Shown in pieces: positions 15,001 through 24,044 of a stretch of 64,000 nucleotides of DNA. The translations under genes and the position numbers were made by a program. Under the pieces are notes generated by a model, which was given only the letters and a program-made list of their open reading frames with translations, was not told the origin of the DNA and searched no databases. The DNA is taken from NCBI RefSeq assembly GCF_018143015.1, contig NC_054744.1:62001-126000 (forward strand), in the 5' to 3' direction. Position 1 is the first letter of the stretch; the number at the start of each line of letters is the position of its first letter. The stretch is from Lytechinus variegatus. Its lineage: Eukaryota; Echinodermata; Echinoidea; Temnopleuroida; Toxopneustidae.

Positions 15001-18000
15001 GGTCGAAAATTCAAACTCCCTGGATCTTCTTGATTCTCGCTATAATAATCGGTTAGGATGCCAAAACATCCCAGGGAGCGAAGACGGCTGCTCTGGGGGG
15101 GTTTCGGGGGCAATTTTGAAAAAAAATTATTTTGCCCAATTTTGGCCGATTTTCCATGTCGCGGGTGGGGCGAGAGGGTCGAAAATTCAAACTCCCTGGA
15201 TCTTCTTGATTCTCGCTATAATAATCGGTTAGGATGCCAAAACATCCCAGGGAGCGAAGACGGCTGCTCTGGGGGGGTTTCGGGGGCAATTTTGAAAAAA
15301 AATTATTTTGCCCAATTTTGGCCGATTTTCCATGTCGCGGGTGGGGCGAGAGGGTCGAAAATTCAAACTCCCTGGATCTTCTTGATTCTCGCTATAATAA
15401 TCGGTTAGGATGCCAAAACATCCCAGGGAGCGAAGACGGCTGCTCTGGGGGGGTTTCGGGGGCAATTTTGAAAAAAAATTATTTTGCCCAATTTTGGCCG
15501 ATTTTCCATGTCGCGGGTGGGGCGAGAGGGTCGAAAATTCAAACTCCCTGGATCTTCTTGATTCTCGCTATAATAATCGGTTAGGATGCCAAAACATCCC
15601 AGGGAGCGAAGACGGCTGCTCTGGGGGGGTTTCGGGGGCAATTTTGAAAAAAAATTATTTTGCCCAATTTTGGCCGATTTTCCATGTCGCGGGTGGGGCG
15701 AGAGGGTCGAAAATTCAAACTCCCTGGATCTTCTTGATTCTCGCTATAATAATCGGTTAGGATGCCAAAACATCCCAGGGAGCGAAGACGGCTGCTCTGG
15801 GGGGGTTTCGGGGGCAATTTTGAAAAAAAATTATTTTGCCCAATTTTGGCCGATTTTCCATGTCGCGGGTGGGGCGAGAGGGTCGAAAATTCAAACTCCC
15901 TGGATCTTCTTGATTCTCGCTATAATAATCGGTTAGGATGCCAAAACATCCCAGGGAGCGAAGACGGCTGCTCTGGGGGGGTTTCGGGGGCAATTTTGAA
16001 AAAAAATTATTTTGCCCAATTTTGGCCGATTTTCCATGTCGCGGGTGGGGCGAGAGGGTCGAAAATTCAAACTCCCTGGATCTTCTTGATTCTCGCTATA
16101 ATAATCGGTTAGGATGCCAAAACATCCCAGGGAGCGAAGACGGCTGCTCTGGGGGGGTTTCGGGGGCAATTTTGAAAAAAAATTATTTTGCCCAATTTTG
16201 GCCGATTTTCCATGTCGCGGGTGGGGCGAGAGGGTCGAAAATTCAAACTCCCTGGATCTTCTTGATTCTCGCTATAATAATCGGTTAGGATGCCAAAACA
16301 TCCCAGGGAGCGAAGACGGCTGCTCTGGGGGGGTTTCGGGGGCAATTTTGAAAAAAAATTATTTTGCCCAATTTTGGCCGATTTTCCATGTCGCGGGTGG
16401 GGCGAGAGGGTCGAAAATTCAAACTCCCTGGATCTTCTTGATTCTCGCTATAATAATCGGTTAGGATGCCAAAACATCCCAGGGAGCGAAGACGGCTGCT
16501 CTGGGGGGGTTTCGGGGGCAATTTTGAAAAAAAATTATTTTGCCCAATTTTGGCCGATTTTCCATGTCGCGGGTGGGGCGAGAGGGTCGAAAATTCAAAC
16601 TCCCTGGATCTTCTTGATTCTCGCTATAATAATCGGTTAGGATGCCAAAACATCCCAGGGAGCGAAGACGGCTGCTCTGGGGGGGTTTCGGGGGCAATTT
16701 TGAAAAAAAATTATTTTGCCCAATTTTGGCCGATTTTCCATGTCGCGGGTGGGGCGAGAGGGTCGAAAATTCAAACTCCCTGGATCTTCTTGATTCTCGC
16801 TATAATAATCGGTTAGGATGCCAAAACATCCCAGGGAGCGAAGACGGCTGCTCTGGGGGGGTTTCGGGGGCAATTTTGAAAAAAAATTATTTTGCCCAAT
16901 TTTGGCCGATTTTCCATGTCGCGGGTGGGGCGAGAGGGTCGAAAATTCAAACTCCCTGGATCTTCTTGATTCTCGCTATAATAATCGGTTAGGATGCCAA
17001 AACATCCCAGGGAGCGAAGACGGCTGCTCTGGGGGGGTTTCGGGGGCAATTTTGAAAAAAAATTATTTTGCCCAATTTTGGCCGATTTTCCATGTCGCGG
17101 GTGGGGCGAGAGGGTCGAAAATTCAAACTCCCTGGATCTTCTTGATTCTCGCTATAATAATCGGTTAGGATGCCAAAACATCCCAGGGAGCGAAGACGGC
17201 TGCTCTGGGGGGGTTTCGGGGGCAATTTTGAAAAAAAATTATTTTGCCCAATTTTGGCCGATTTTCCATGTCGCGGGTGGGGCGAGAGGGTCGAAAATTC
17301 AAACTCCCTGGATCTTCTTGATTCTCGCTATAATAATCGGTTAGGATGCCAAAACATCCCAGGGAGCGAAGACGGCTGCTCTGGGGGGGTTTCGGGGGCA
17401 ATTTTGAAAAAAAATTATTTTGCCCAATTTTGGCCGATTTTCCATGTCGCGGGTGGGGCGAGAGGGTCGAAAATTCAAACTCCCTGGATCTTCTTGATTC
17501 TCGCTATAATAATCGGTTAGGATGCCAAAACATCCCAGGGAGCGAAGACGGCTGCTCTGGGGGGGTTTCGGGGGCAATTTTGAAAAAAAATTATTTTGCC
17601 CAATTTTGGCCGATTTTCCATGTCGCGGGTGGGGCGAGAGGGTCGAAAATTCAAACTCCCTGGATCTTCTTGATTCTCGCTATAATAATCGGTTAGGATG
17701 CCAAAACATCCCAGGGAGCGAAGACGGCTGCTCTGGGGGGGTTTCGGGGGCAATTTTGAAAAAAAATTATTTTGCCCAATTTTGGCCGATTTTCCATGTC
17801 GCGGGTGGGGCGAGAGGGTCGAAAATTCAAACTCCCTGGATCTTCTTGATTCTCGCTATAATAATCGGTTAGGATGCCAAAACATCCCAGGGAGCGAAGA
17901 CGGCTGCTCTGGGGGGGTTTCGGGGGCAATTTTGAAAAAAAATTATTTTGCCCAATTTTGGCCGATTTTCCATGTCGCGGGTGGGGCGAGAGGGTCGAAA

Positions 18001-18857
18001 ATTCAAACTCCCTGGATCTTCTTGATTCTCGCTATAATAATCGGTTAGGATGCCAAAACATCCCAGGGAGCGAAGACGGCTGCTCTGGGGGGGTTTCGGG
18101 GGCAATTTTGAAAAAAAATTATTTTGCCCAATTTTGGCCGATTTTCCATGTCGCGGGTGGGGCGAGAGGGTCGAAAATTCAAACTCCCTGGATCTTCTTG
18201 ATTCTCGCTATAATAATCGGTTAGGATGCCAAAACATCCCAGGGAGCGAAGACGGCTGCTCTGGGGGGGTTTCGGGGGCAATTTTGAAAAAAAATTATTT
18301 TGCCCAATTTTGGCCGATTTTCCATGTCGCGGGTGGGGCGAGAGGGTCGAAAATTCAAACTCCCTGGATCTTCTTGATTCTCGCTATAATAATCGGTTAG
18401 GATGCCAAAACATCCCAGGGAGCGAAGACGGCTGCTCTGGGGGGGTTTCGGGGGCAATTTTGAAAAAAAATTATTTTGCCCAATTTTGGCCGATTTTCCA
18501 TGTCGCGGGTGGGGCGAGAGGGTCGAAAATTCAAACTCCCTGGATCTTCTTGATTCTCGCTATAATAATCGGTTAGGATGCCAAAACATCCCAGGGAGCG
18601 AAGACGGCTGCTCTGGGGGGGTTTCGGGGGCAATTTTGAAAAAAAATTATTTTGCCCAATTTTGGCCGATTTTCCATGTCGCGGGTGGGGCGAGAGGGTC
18701 GAAAATTCAAACTCCCTGGATCTTCTTGATTCTCGCTATAATAATCGGTTAGGATGCCAAAACATCCCAGGGAGCGAAGACGGCTGCTCTGGGGGGGTTT
18801 CGGGGGCAATTTTGAAAAAAAATTATTTTGCCCAATTTTGGCCGATTTTCCATGTCG
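1..18857. repeat. 176-bp satellite array, about 107 copies
   Basis: The same 176-bp monomer follows head to tail from the first base to 18857. The landmark ATGCCAAAACATCCC recurs at 98, 274, 450 and so on to 18754, exactly 176 bp apart, giving 107 copies of that segment. I saw no substitution or indel between copies. Each monomer has an AT-rich half (A8 tract followed by TTATTTTGCCC) and a G-rich half (G7, TTTC, G5; then GGGTGGGGCGAGAGGG). Two weak dyads lie in it: CTCCCTGG at 56-63 with CCAGGGAG at 111-118, and GGGCAA/TTGCCC around the A tract. A period near nucleosome length and such homogeneity suit centromeric or pericentromeric satellite DNA, but no location is proven. Open reading frames inside it are by-products of the repeat. 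The array runs off the left edge. Confidence 0.97.
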
Positions 18858-18873
18858 CCCCAGAGCAGCCGTC
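18858..18873 (-). repeat. Inverted fragment of the satellite at the array end
   Basis: The last monomer stops within its GTCGC. The next 16 bases, CCCCAGAGCAGCCGTC, are the exact reverse complement of GACGGCTGCTCTGGGG, found near the middle of each monomer. The array therefore ends in a short inverted piece of itself, with the C at 18858 fitting both sides. After 18873 the match is lost. This looks like a fold-back or inverted-join breakpoint, or a remnant of the sequence from which the satellite arose. Confidence 0.8.
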
Positions 18874-18892
18874 ATTTTAAAACTTATCCAAG

Positions 18893-19022
18893 ACGTATGT
18901 CGCAAGATGGCAGCATTTTTATATAGCGAAGTGACGGCAAGGTTTTGAAAGATGTATCCGTTGGCACTTCTATATTTCTAGCCCTATTGTTTTGTCTATT
19001 TTAACACCAATACGTCATTTTT
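18893..19022 (+). repeat. Diverged copy of the 5S rDNA mid-spacer block
   Basis: This stretch aligns along its length with 33619-33750 and the same place in every later 5S spacer. Shared landmarks in order are ACGTATG(T/C)CGCAAGATGGC, GAAAGATGTAT(C/T)CGTTGGCA, TTCTATAT, CTAGCCCT, TTTTAACACCA and TACGTCATTTTT. Divergence is scattered substitutions and small indels, much larger than between 5S units. Weaker similarity may run on to about 19045. It sits 20 bp from the inverted end of the satellite. It contains the YY1-like motif CAAGATGGC. Either a mobile or dispersed element sits in both places, or an old 5S spacer fragment was left here. No 5S gene sequence accompanies it. Confidence 0.85.
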
Positions 19023-19174
19023 CATACGCCTGCCCGGGATGCATCACGAGCAATCGAAATATAATGTATCTTGCCGAGTCCTCCTCGATTCCATACCTAT
19101 GTATAATGGACGAGTCCTTTACGAAAGCTCAAACTCTAAACTTTCTTACAAAGTCAATCTTGATATGTGGCATC

Positions 19175-19441
19175 TTTTAGATGGGTCAGCAGCCAGCTTT
19201 TTCCATAAAGATGCAAGACGAGATTTCTAAAATTTTTTCGGGGAAAGTGAATCAGTGGGTAAAGTGAATCACTGGGGGTAAGTGAATCAGTGGAGGGCGC
19301 GGGCCCGGGCGTGTGTTGGTTATGGTTTGCCCAATCAGTAAAAATCGTCCAGGACGTGGACTAATCAGAGCGCAGTATTCTTGTTTTTGAGCTGCTAAAT
19401 GTACTTGGCCTATGAAAAGCTGGCTGCTGACCCATCTAAAA
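19175..19441. mobile_element. MITE-like inverted-repeat element, 267 bp
   Basis: A perfect 27-bp inverted repeat brackets this segment: TTTTAGATGGGTCAGCAGCC begins the left arm at 19175-19201 and its exact complement is at 19415-19441. The arms extend imperfectly inward, with CATA at 19203-19206 and TATG at 19411-19414. The interior has no coding capacity. Length and structure fit a non-autonomous DNA transposon, but I could not identify a clear target-site duplication, so the family is left open. Confidence 0.6.
19244..19296 (+). repeat. Three-copy 17-18-bp minisatellite
   Basis: Three tandem copies of (A)AAGTGAATCA(G/C)TGGGGGT-like units run from 19244 to 19296 inside the 27-bp inverted repeat element. 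The units differ by one or two bases. No function is visible. Confidence 0.8.
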
Positions 19442-20818
19442 TACATCTTCTTATAAAAAATTATATCATATTAAAGCTTAGATCTTCAGCTTTATCATGA
19501 TCTAAAAATCACCTGTGCTCAAACAGAAATTAAGTGTGAAAACAACAACTTTTGTTGCATGAAAAAAGTTATTTTGTTTCATGTTTTATATCACAGGTTT
19601 TCCCTATATTACAACATTCTTTTAAAGGTCCAAACACATAACCTAAAAGAATGATTCTTCTTCTTTACAAAGATACCAAAAACATTAAATTTGGTCAATA
19701 TTTAGAGCAGCAATGGCCGAATAAAAAGAGGTGTTTTGTTCGCACCAAGCTCATTAACAATGCAAAAACCCTCTATTCATGAATATCACTTGGATAAAAG
19801 AAGCCACTTTTTCAGGGCTTGCCGACTGACTGTGACGCTGTCCTGGCCCTAGTGGAAAAGGGGTAAAAGGGGTTTAAATAAACATGCGTGCGTGTGTATA
19901 GATCCAGACCTAGAATCTGGACATTCTAATTACATTCTTTATTATAATATCAATAATAAGCGCGATGAGCGAGTTAAAGATATTTTATTTTCCGATCTAA
20001 AAAAAAAAATTAAGCGCAGTTACGAATTGGATATGGATCTCGCTTGATTAATGATGCGAGTGCGAAGCTCAAGTTTATATTTTTATCATTATGATCATTA
20101 TTTTATCATTACATATATTTTGAGTTGCGACCGGGACATTTTAAGGACATTTTCTGTCGTCACATGACTATCTTCTTAAGCGAGAGATAAACTTGTCGAT
20201 ATTCCATTCTGAAAAAAAAACGGACAATGATTATTAGGAAATCATGAAAATATTGTTACATTACTTATTAATCTAATGAGAGCGCGAAATTGAAATTAAG
20301 GTCAGATAACTGGACATTTTGTAACCAGGAATAAGATGCATTGGTTGATATATTTTTAACAAAAATAATGCGGGCGCAAATTTCGAGCCGAAAATTTTGA
20401 TAAACTCTCATAAAAGAGGAATTTAGAATAATTTGTTACTATTGATATACATAACTCCCCAATCAAAATGCAAGAGAGCAGATTTAGCTGATACTATTCA
20501 CAATCAAGCCATCCTAAAAAGGGATATTTTTCAAAAAAATTATGGAATATACGAAGAGAATAGTTATTTGACAAATCAAATAATGCTAGCGCGCAGCGCG
20601 AGCGGAAAATGTTCATATTTAGACCATAAAATATAGTTATTTTACAGAAAACTAAAAAATGTATTTGTAAATCAAACAAATTGAAAACTTAATGTCCGAG
20701 AAATGTTTTGTATATTTACTTCAAAACTTGATATTTTAAGCTCAATATAAGTCTATTGAGCAAGTTATAGATTAGGCAATGCGAGCACAAAGCGTGAGCG
20801 AAAATTTAACATAGAGAT
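19442..20818. other. AT-rich non-coding DNA with scattered degenerate GCGAGC motifs
   Basis: I see no gene here. A degenerate motif of the form ATGCGAGCGCGAAGCGNGAGC followed by GAAAATTT recurs near 19960, 20055, 20277, 20365, 20580 and 20775, with irregular spacing of about 90-220 bp. The clearest copies are at 20580-20613 and 20775-20812. This looks like an old, decayed tandem or dispersed repeat. A GCCCTAGTGGAAAA phrase at 19846-19859 recurs at 21448-21461. Short open frames here have no recognisable similarity. Confidence 0.6.
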
Positions 20819-21140
20819 ATGAATCCCCCCCCCCTATTTAATTTACTCGTCTTTCTCCTCTTGTTTTTCCTCTTCATTTTCTCTTCTCTTTTCCCTTCTG
20901 GTTCTTTTCCCTCTCCATTTTTTTTCTTTTTTGCTCGTTCCAAATATTGGGGAGGGGGGGCATTTGATATTAAATGCCACCCCTTTCCAAAAAGTGAGGG
21001 GACGCGTCGCCCCTGTCCCCCGGGATGTCCACCAATGTATACAATTTGATTTGAAATAAAAGAAAATCCTATATAGTCTTTGTAGTCGAAGAAAACCCAA
21101 ATACACCCCTAAATTCATTTCAAAAAAATATATGAACGAT
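20819..21140. repeat. Low-complexity pyrimidine-rich tract
   Basis: A C run at 20826-20835 is followed by about 110 bp of mixed C/T sequence with little else, then a G run near 20951-20960 and a C/G-rich patch to about 21040. The rest to 21140 is AT-rich with no visible gene. Apparent reading frames rich in Phe, Leu and Ser on one strand, and Lys, Arg and Glu on the other, simply reflect the composition. Confidence 0.7.
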
Positions 21141-21240
21141 AATTTTCATGGAGTATTCGCAAGTTGTCCGATTGTCCTAGTCCGTGATTTTACCACTCGT
21201 GACGTTGTCCTAAATGTCTCCAGTTCTGTCCTAATACGAT

Positions 21241-21403
21241 CTGCGTGCTGTCCGCACCGAACGCCGACAAATTTATTTAGATAAGCTTGTCCTAGGACAG
21301 TCCCAGGAAAGTCCTACGACAATACGCAGACAGTCCTGGTCGTGTCCTAGGACAAGATCATTTGCATAATCTTTTACGGAATTTGGTTGCGGACAGCATG
21401 CCG
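21241..21403. mobile_element. Fold-back (MITE-like) element with nested inverted repeats
   Basis: The outer arms are GCGTGCTGTCCGCA at about 21243-21256 and TGCGGACAGCATGC at about 21388-21401, complementary apart from one mismatch. Inside, CTTGTCCTAGGACA at 21286-21299 pairs exactly with TGTCCTAGGACAAG at 21343-21356, and each contains the palindrome TGTCCTAGGACA. GTCCTA-type words are repeated from about 21168 to 21440, so the true element may be larger. There is no coding capacity. A non-autonomous DNA transposon is the simplest reading. Confidence 0.5.
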
Positions 21404-21503
21404 AAATGACAACAGTTGCTTCCGCAACCCTTCCTGGTCTTGTCCGCGCCCTAGTGGAAAACCGCCTTTAACAAACTTGTAATGACACCTAACTCCACAA
21501 CTG

Positions 21504-22105
21504 TAAGTCGCTTTTCAACCAAACTTGGATGGTAGATGGACCTGGGGACCTGCATGTTATGCTGCAGTCTGAGGTCACATGGTAAGGTCAAAGGTCATTT
21601 TCAGGTCAATGTTAAAGTTTACATGCAAGACTCTTATGACATGTACATGGGTAAGTCGCCTTTCAACCAAACTTGGACGGTAGATGGACCTGGGGACCTG
21701 CATGTTATGCTGCAGTCTGAGGTCACATGGTAAGGTCAAAGGTCATTTTTAGGTCAACGTTAAAGTTTACATGCAAGACTCTCTGATGACACCTAACTCT
21801 GCAACTATAAGTCGTTCTTCAACCAAACTTGGATGGTAGATGGACTCGGGGGACCTGCGTGTTATGCTGCATTCAGGGGCGCATGGAGGGTCAGGGGTCA
21901 TTTTTAGGTCAACGTTAATGTTTACATGCAGGACTCTCTTATGACTCCTGACTCCGCAACCGTAGGCCACTTTTCAGCCAGACTTGGATGTTAGATTGGC
22001 TTGGGGGACGTGCATGCTATGTTTTGCAGTCAGAGGTCACATGGTAAGGTTAAAGGTCATTTTCAGGTCAACATTAGAGTTTACGTGCAAGGCTCTTATG
22101 ACAAG
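21504..22105 (+). repeat. Four-copy ~150-bp tandem repeat with AGGTCA direct repeats
   Basis: Copies start at 21504, 21652, 21808 and 21963 (steps 148, 156 and 155 bp), with divergence rising to the right. Each begins (T)AAGTCGC-TTCAACCAAACTTGGA and includes a GATGGACCTGGGGACCTGCA-like block, GAGGTCACATGG and then the paired half-sites. Copies one and two hold a perfect AGGTCAAAGGTCA (21585-21597, 21733-21745). Copies three and four hold decayed forms (21888-21900, 22047-22059). A third AGGTCA follows a few bases on. This spacing equals a consensus DR1 nuclear-receptor element, though similar words occur in dispersed repeats of many marine animals, so regulation is only a possibility. Confidence 0.85.
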
Positions 22106-22860
22106 TGTTATTCCAACCCAGTCATTTCACAATGAAGTTTCGATATAATTCTCTTGCCCGCCCTCGCAAAGCACGATATTTCTGGTTATTTTCATAAGTG
22201 GGCGAGACACAAAATTGCTTTTGCCTTGTTTTCTTTAAACTCTTTCTCCCACTGATCCTTACCCATCAATTTAAAAAGATATAGAAAATAGGTTTTAGTT
22301 TGGCTGCCTCCCCTTCACATTCACTGTTTTCTGTTTTTTGTTTTGTTTTGTTGTTGTTTTTGTGTGTTTGGTTGTTGTTTTTTTGTGTGTGTTGATGTTT
22401 TTGTGTGCTTAATATATAATTTCTTTATTCAGATTGTTGTACACTTTTTAAGTATAAACGTAGAGACCTATTCTTTTTGTATTTTATTATAAAATACAGA
22501 GATAATTTTTTTTCCTTTTTTATCATGGGATAGCTTATTTACATCTTTATTAAGCAAAGTATTATATATATCAATTTTATTATTTGCTCAGAATTTTAAA
22601 AATTCTTTATGTTTTTTTTTTTAAGTATACAATACCACATTATTATACAGAAAATACATGTGAAAATAATGGATTTCTTTGCATTATGGGTTGTGATAAT
22701 CTTTGTTTAAAAAATGATCATCATAATGTATATTTCATTTCTTATATTGCGACATGTATTTCATTTTATTTTGTATATTTTATTTATTACTTTTGTATGC
22801 ATAAATGTGATGTTATCTGAATAAAGGCTAAAAAGCATAAAAAAAACAACTAGTGATTGA
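22106..22860. other. AT-rich non-coding DNA with a transcript-like 3' end
   Basis: No gene recognised. 22318-22420 is a T/G-rich simple tract (TTTTG and TTGTTG words). The segment ends with CTGAATAAAGGC at about 22817-22828, followed by a short A run at about 22840-22847. A polyadenylation signal just before an A tract is how the 3' end of a retroposed transcript or a LINE tail would look, but no body of such an element is identifiable. Confidence 0.4.
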
Positions 22861-22935
22861 ATCACTCCCGGTGATCTCATGTACTTTGTGGGGGGGGGGG
22901 GGGTCGTACCCCGTGCCCGTCCGAAGGGATACTAC

Positions 22936-23045
22936 TCGATCGTACAACAGACCAATCACAATGCTCCGTTGGTCGAGCAACAGACCAATCTCCTACGTCT
23001 GTTGCTCGATTTCTGGCAGAAGGCTCGAGCAACAGACCAATCACG
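22936..23045 (+). repeat. Cluster of CCAAT-bearing short repeats
   Basis: The word CGAGCAACAGACCAATC or a close variant occurs three times (about 22940-22957, 22974-22990, 23026-23042), and a piece of it, ACGTCTGTTGCTCGA, is inverted at about 22996-23010. Each forward copy carries GACCAATC, a good match to the NF-Y CCAAT-box consensus, with the CCAAT cores at 22952, 22985 and 23037. Clusters of CCAAT boxes occur in sea urchin histone promoters, but no gene start is visible downstream, so a promoter role is speculative. Confidence 0.55.
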
Positions 23046-23206
23046 TTGTCTCGTTGTTCGGCCGTCATATGAATATTTAGGCATTATCGTGATCCAAGTC
23101 CCCGGTGACTCGGATCCACGGACAATTTTTCACAACGTAAAACATGTCCTACCTGTTCTACCAACCTCCATCGTAGTTGTGTGTGACTTGTCTCTTTTCA
23201 GTCTCC

Positions 23207-23253
23207 ACCAAAGATTGTAGAGCGCCGCGTACGCGAGCTCTACAATCTTTGGT
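23207..23253. repeat. Perfect 17-bp-stem hairpin
   Basis: ACCAAAGATTGTAGAGC at 23207-23223 is the exact reverse complement of 23237-23253. The 13-base centre, 23224-23236, holds the palindrome CGCGTACGCG at 23226-23235. No coding frame explains it, and a T run does not follow directly. It could be a transposon fold-back end or a structured RNA; nothing decides between these. Confidence 0.75.
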
Positions 23254-23299
23254 CTATCTTCACTTTATTGGCGTTATGAATCAGATCGAATTGCATCTA

Positions 23300-23915
23300 T
23301 ATACTTCTTTTCAATCTCTATTGCTTTAGTTAGTAAATTAGTACTTTTCATATAAATAAATCATGATTATATTCATCTTTTTGTGTTTCCCACACTATGA
23401 AATTTGCTTTATTTCGTTTACATTTTTACTAAATAAATCGGCCCCTATATCCCTCGAACAGTCTCAATTGCTTTATTTCGTTGATTCCTAATTTACTAAA
23501 TAAATCATGATTGAATCATCTTTTCAATCTCCATTGCTTTATTTCGTAAATTAGTACTTTTCATATACATAAATCAAGATTATATTCATCTTCTTATGTT
23601 TCCCACACTATGAAATTTGCTTTATTTCGTTTACATTTTTACTAAATAAATCGGCCCCGAGTATATATCCCTCTTCTGCAGACATTGCTTTATTTCGTTT
23701 ATCCCTAATTTACTAAATAAATCAAAATTGCATCTACTTCTTTTCAGTATATATAGGCTTTATTTCGTCGTACTTTTTAATTATGCTATGAATAAATCTC
23801 ATGATATGTTTGTCAAGATTATGCTTTATTTCGTGTATCACGTTTTTACTAAATAAATCAAAATGCATATCTCTCTCTTAACTGTCTCCATTGCTTTATT
23901 TCGTAAGGTACGTAA
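23300..23915 (+). repeat. Tandem repeat built on GCTTTATTTCGT
   Basis: GCTTTATTTCGT occurs eight times, at 23406, 23470, 23536, 23629, 23687, 23757, 23823 and 23893, mostly followed within about 30 bp by TTTACTAAATAAATC. The steps are 58-93 bp. A longer duplication of about 110 bp is laid over this: about 23334-23443 and 23548-23666 match closely at an offset of 223 bp, including TCCCACACTATGAAATTTGC. The array lies between the CCAAT cluster and the ~230-bp array. No gene is visible. Confidence 0.85.
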
Positions 23916-24044
23916 AAAAAATGTCGGTCTATAATTACTCCTCGTGATTCAGGCCTTCATCCGAATTAAACCACTGTGTTACTTGTTCCCTATTTTCGAT
24001 GATAAATTATTAAGATCAATAGAATTGAATTAAAACAGTATATT

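Noticed and set aside
1-18857. CRISPR-like array
   Set aside because: The repeats are contiguous without distinct spacers, and the genome is eukaryotic.
1-18857. CENP-B box in the satellite
   Set aside because: I looked for TTCG, a spaced A and CGGG in the consensus arrangement on both strands and found no match.
1-18857. Strict G-quadruplex in the monomer
   Set aside because: The G-rich parts offer only three usable runs of three or more G at close spacing; a fourth is missing.
1-18880. 116-codon plus-strand and 78-codon minus-strand open frames in each satellite monomer
   Set aside because: They are fixed by the repeat, overlap each other on both strands, span monomers in shifting frames (176 is not a multiple of 3) and show no protein-like features.
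22879-23220. 113-codon open frame over the CCAAT cluster
   Set aside because: It runs through repeats and the hairpin and has no recognisable domain or plausible start context.
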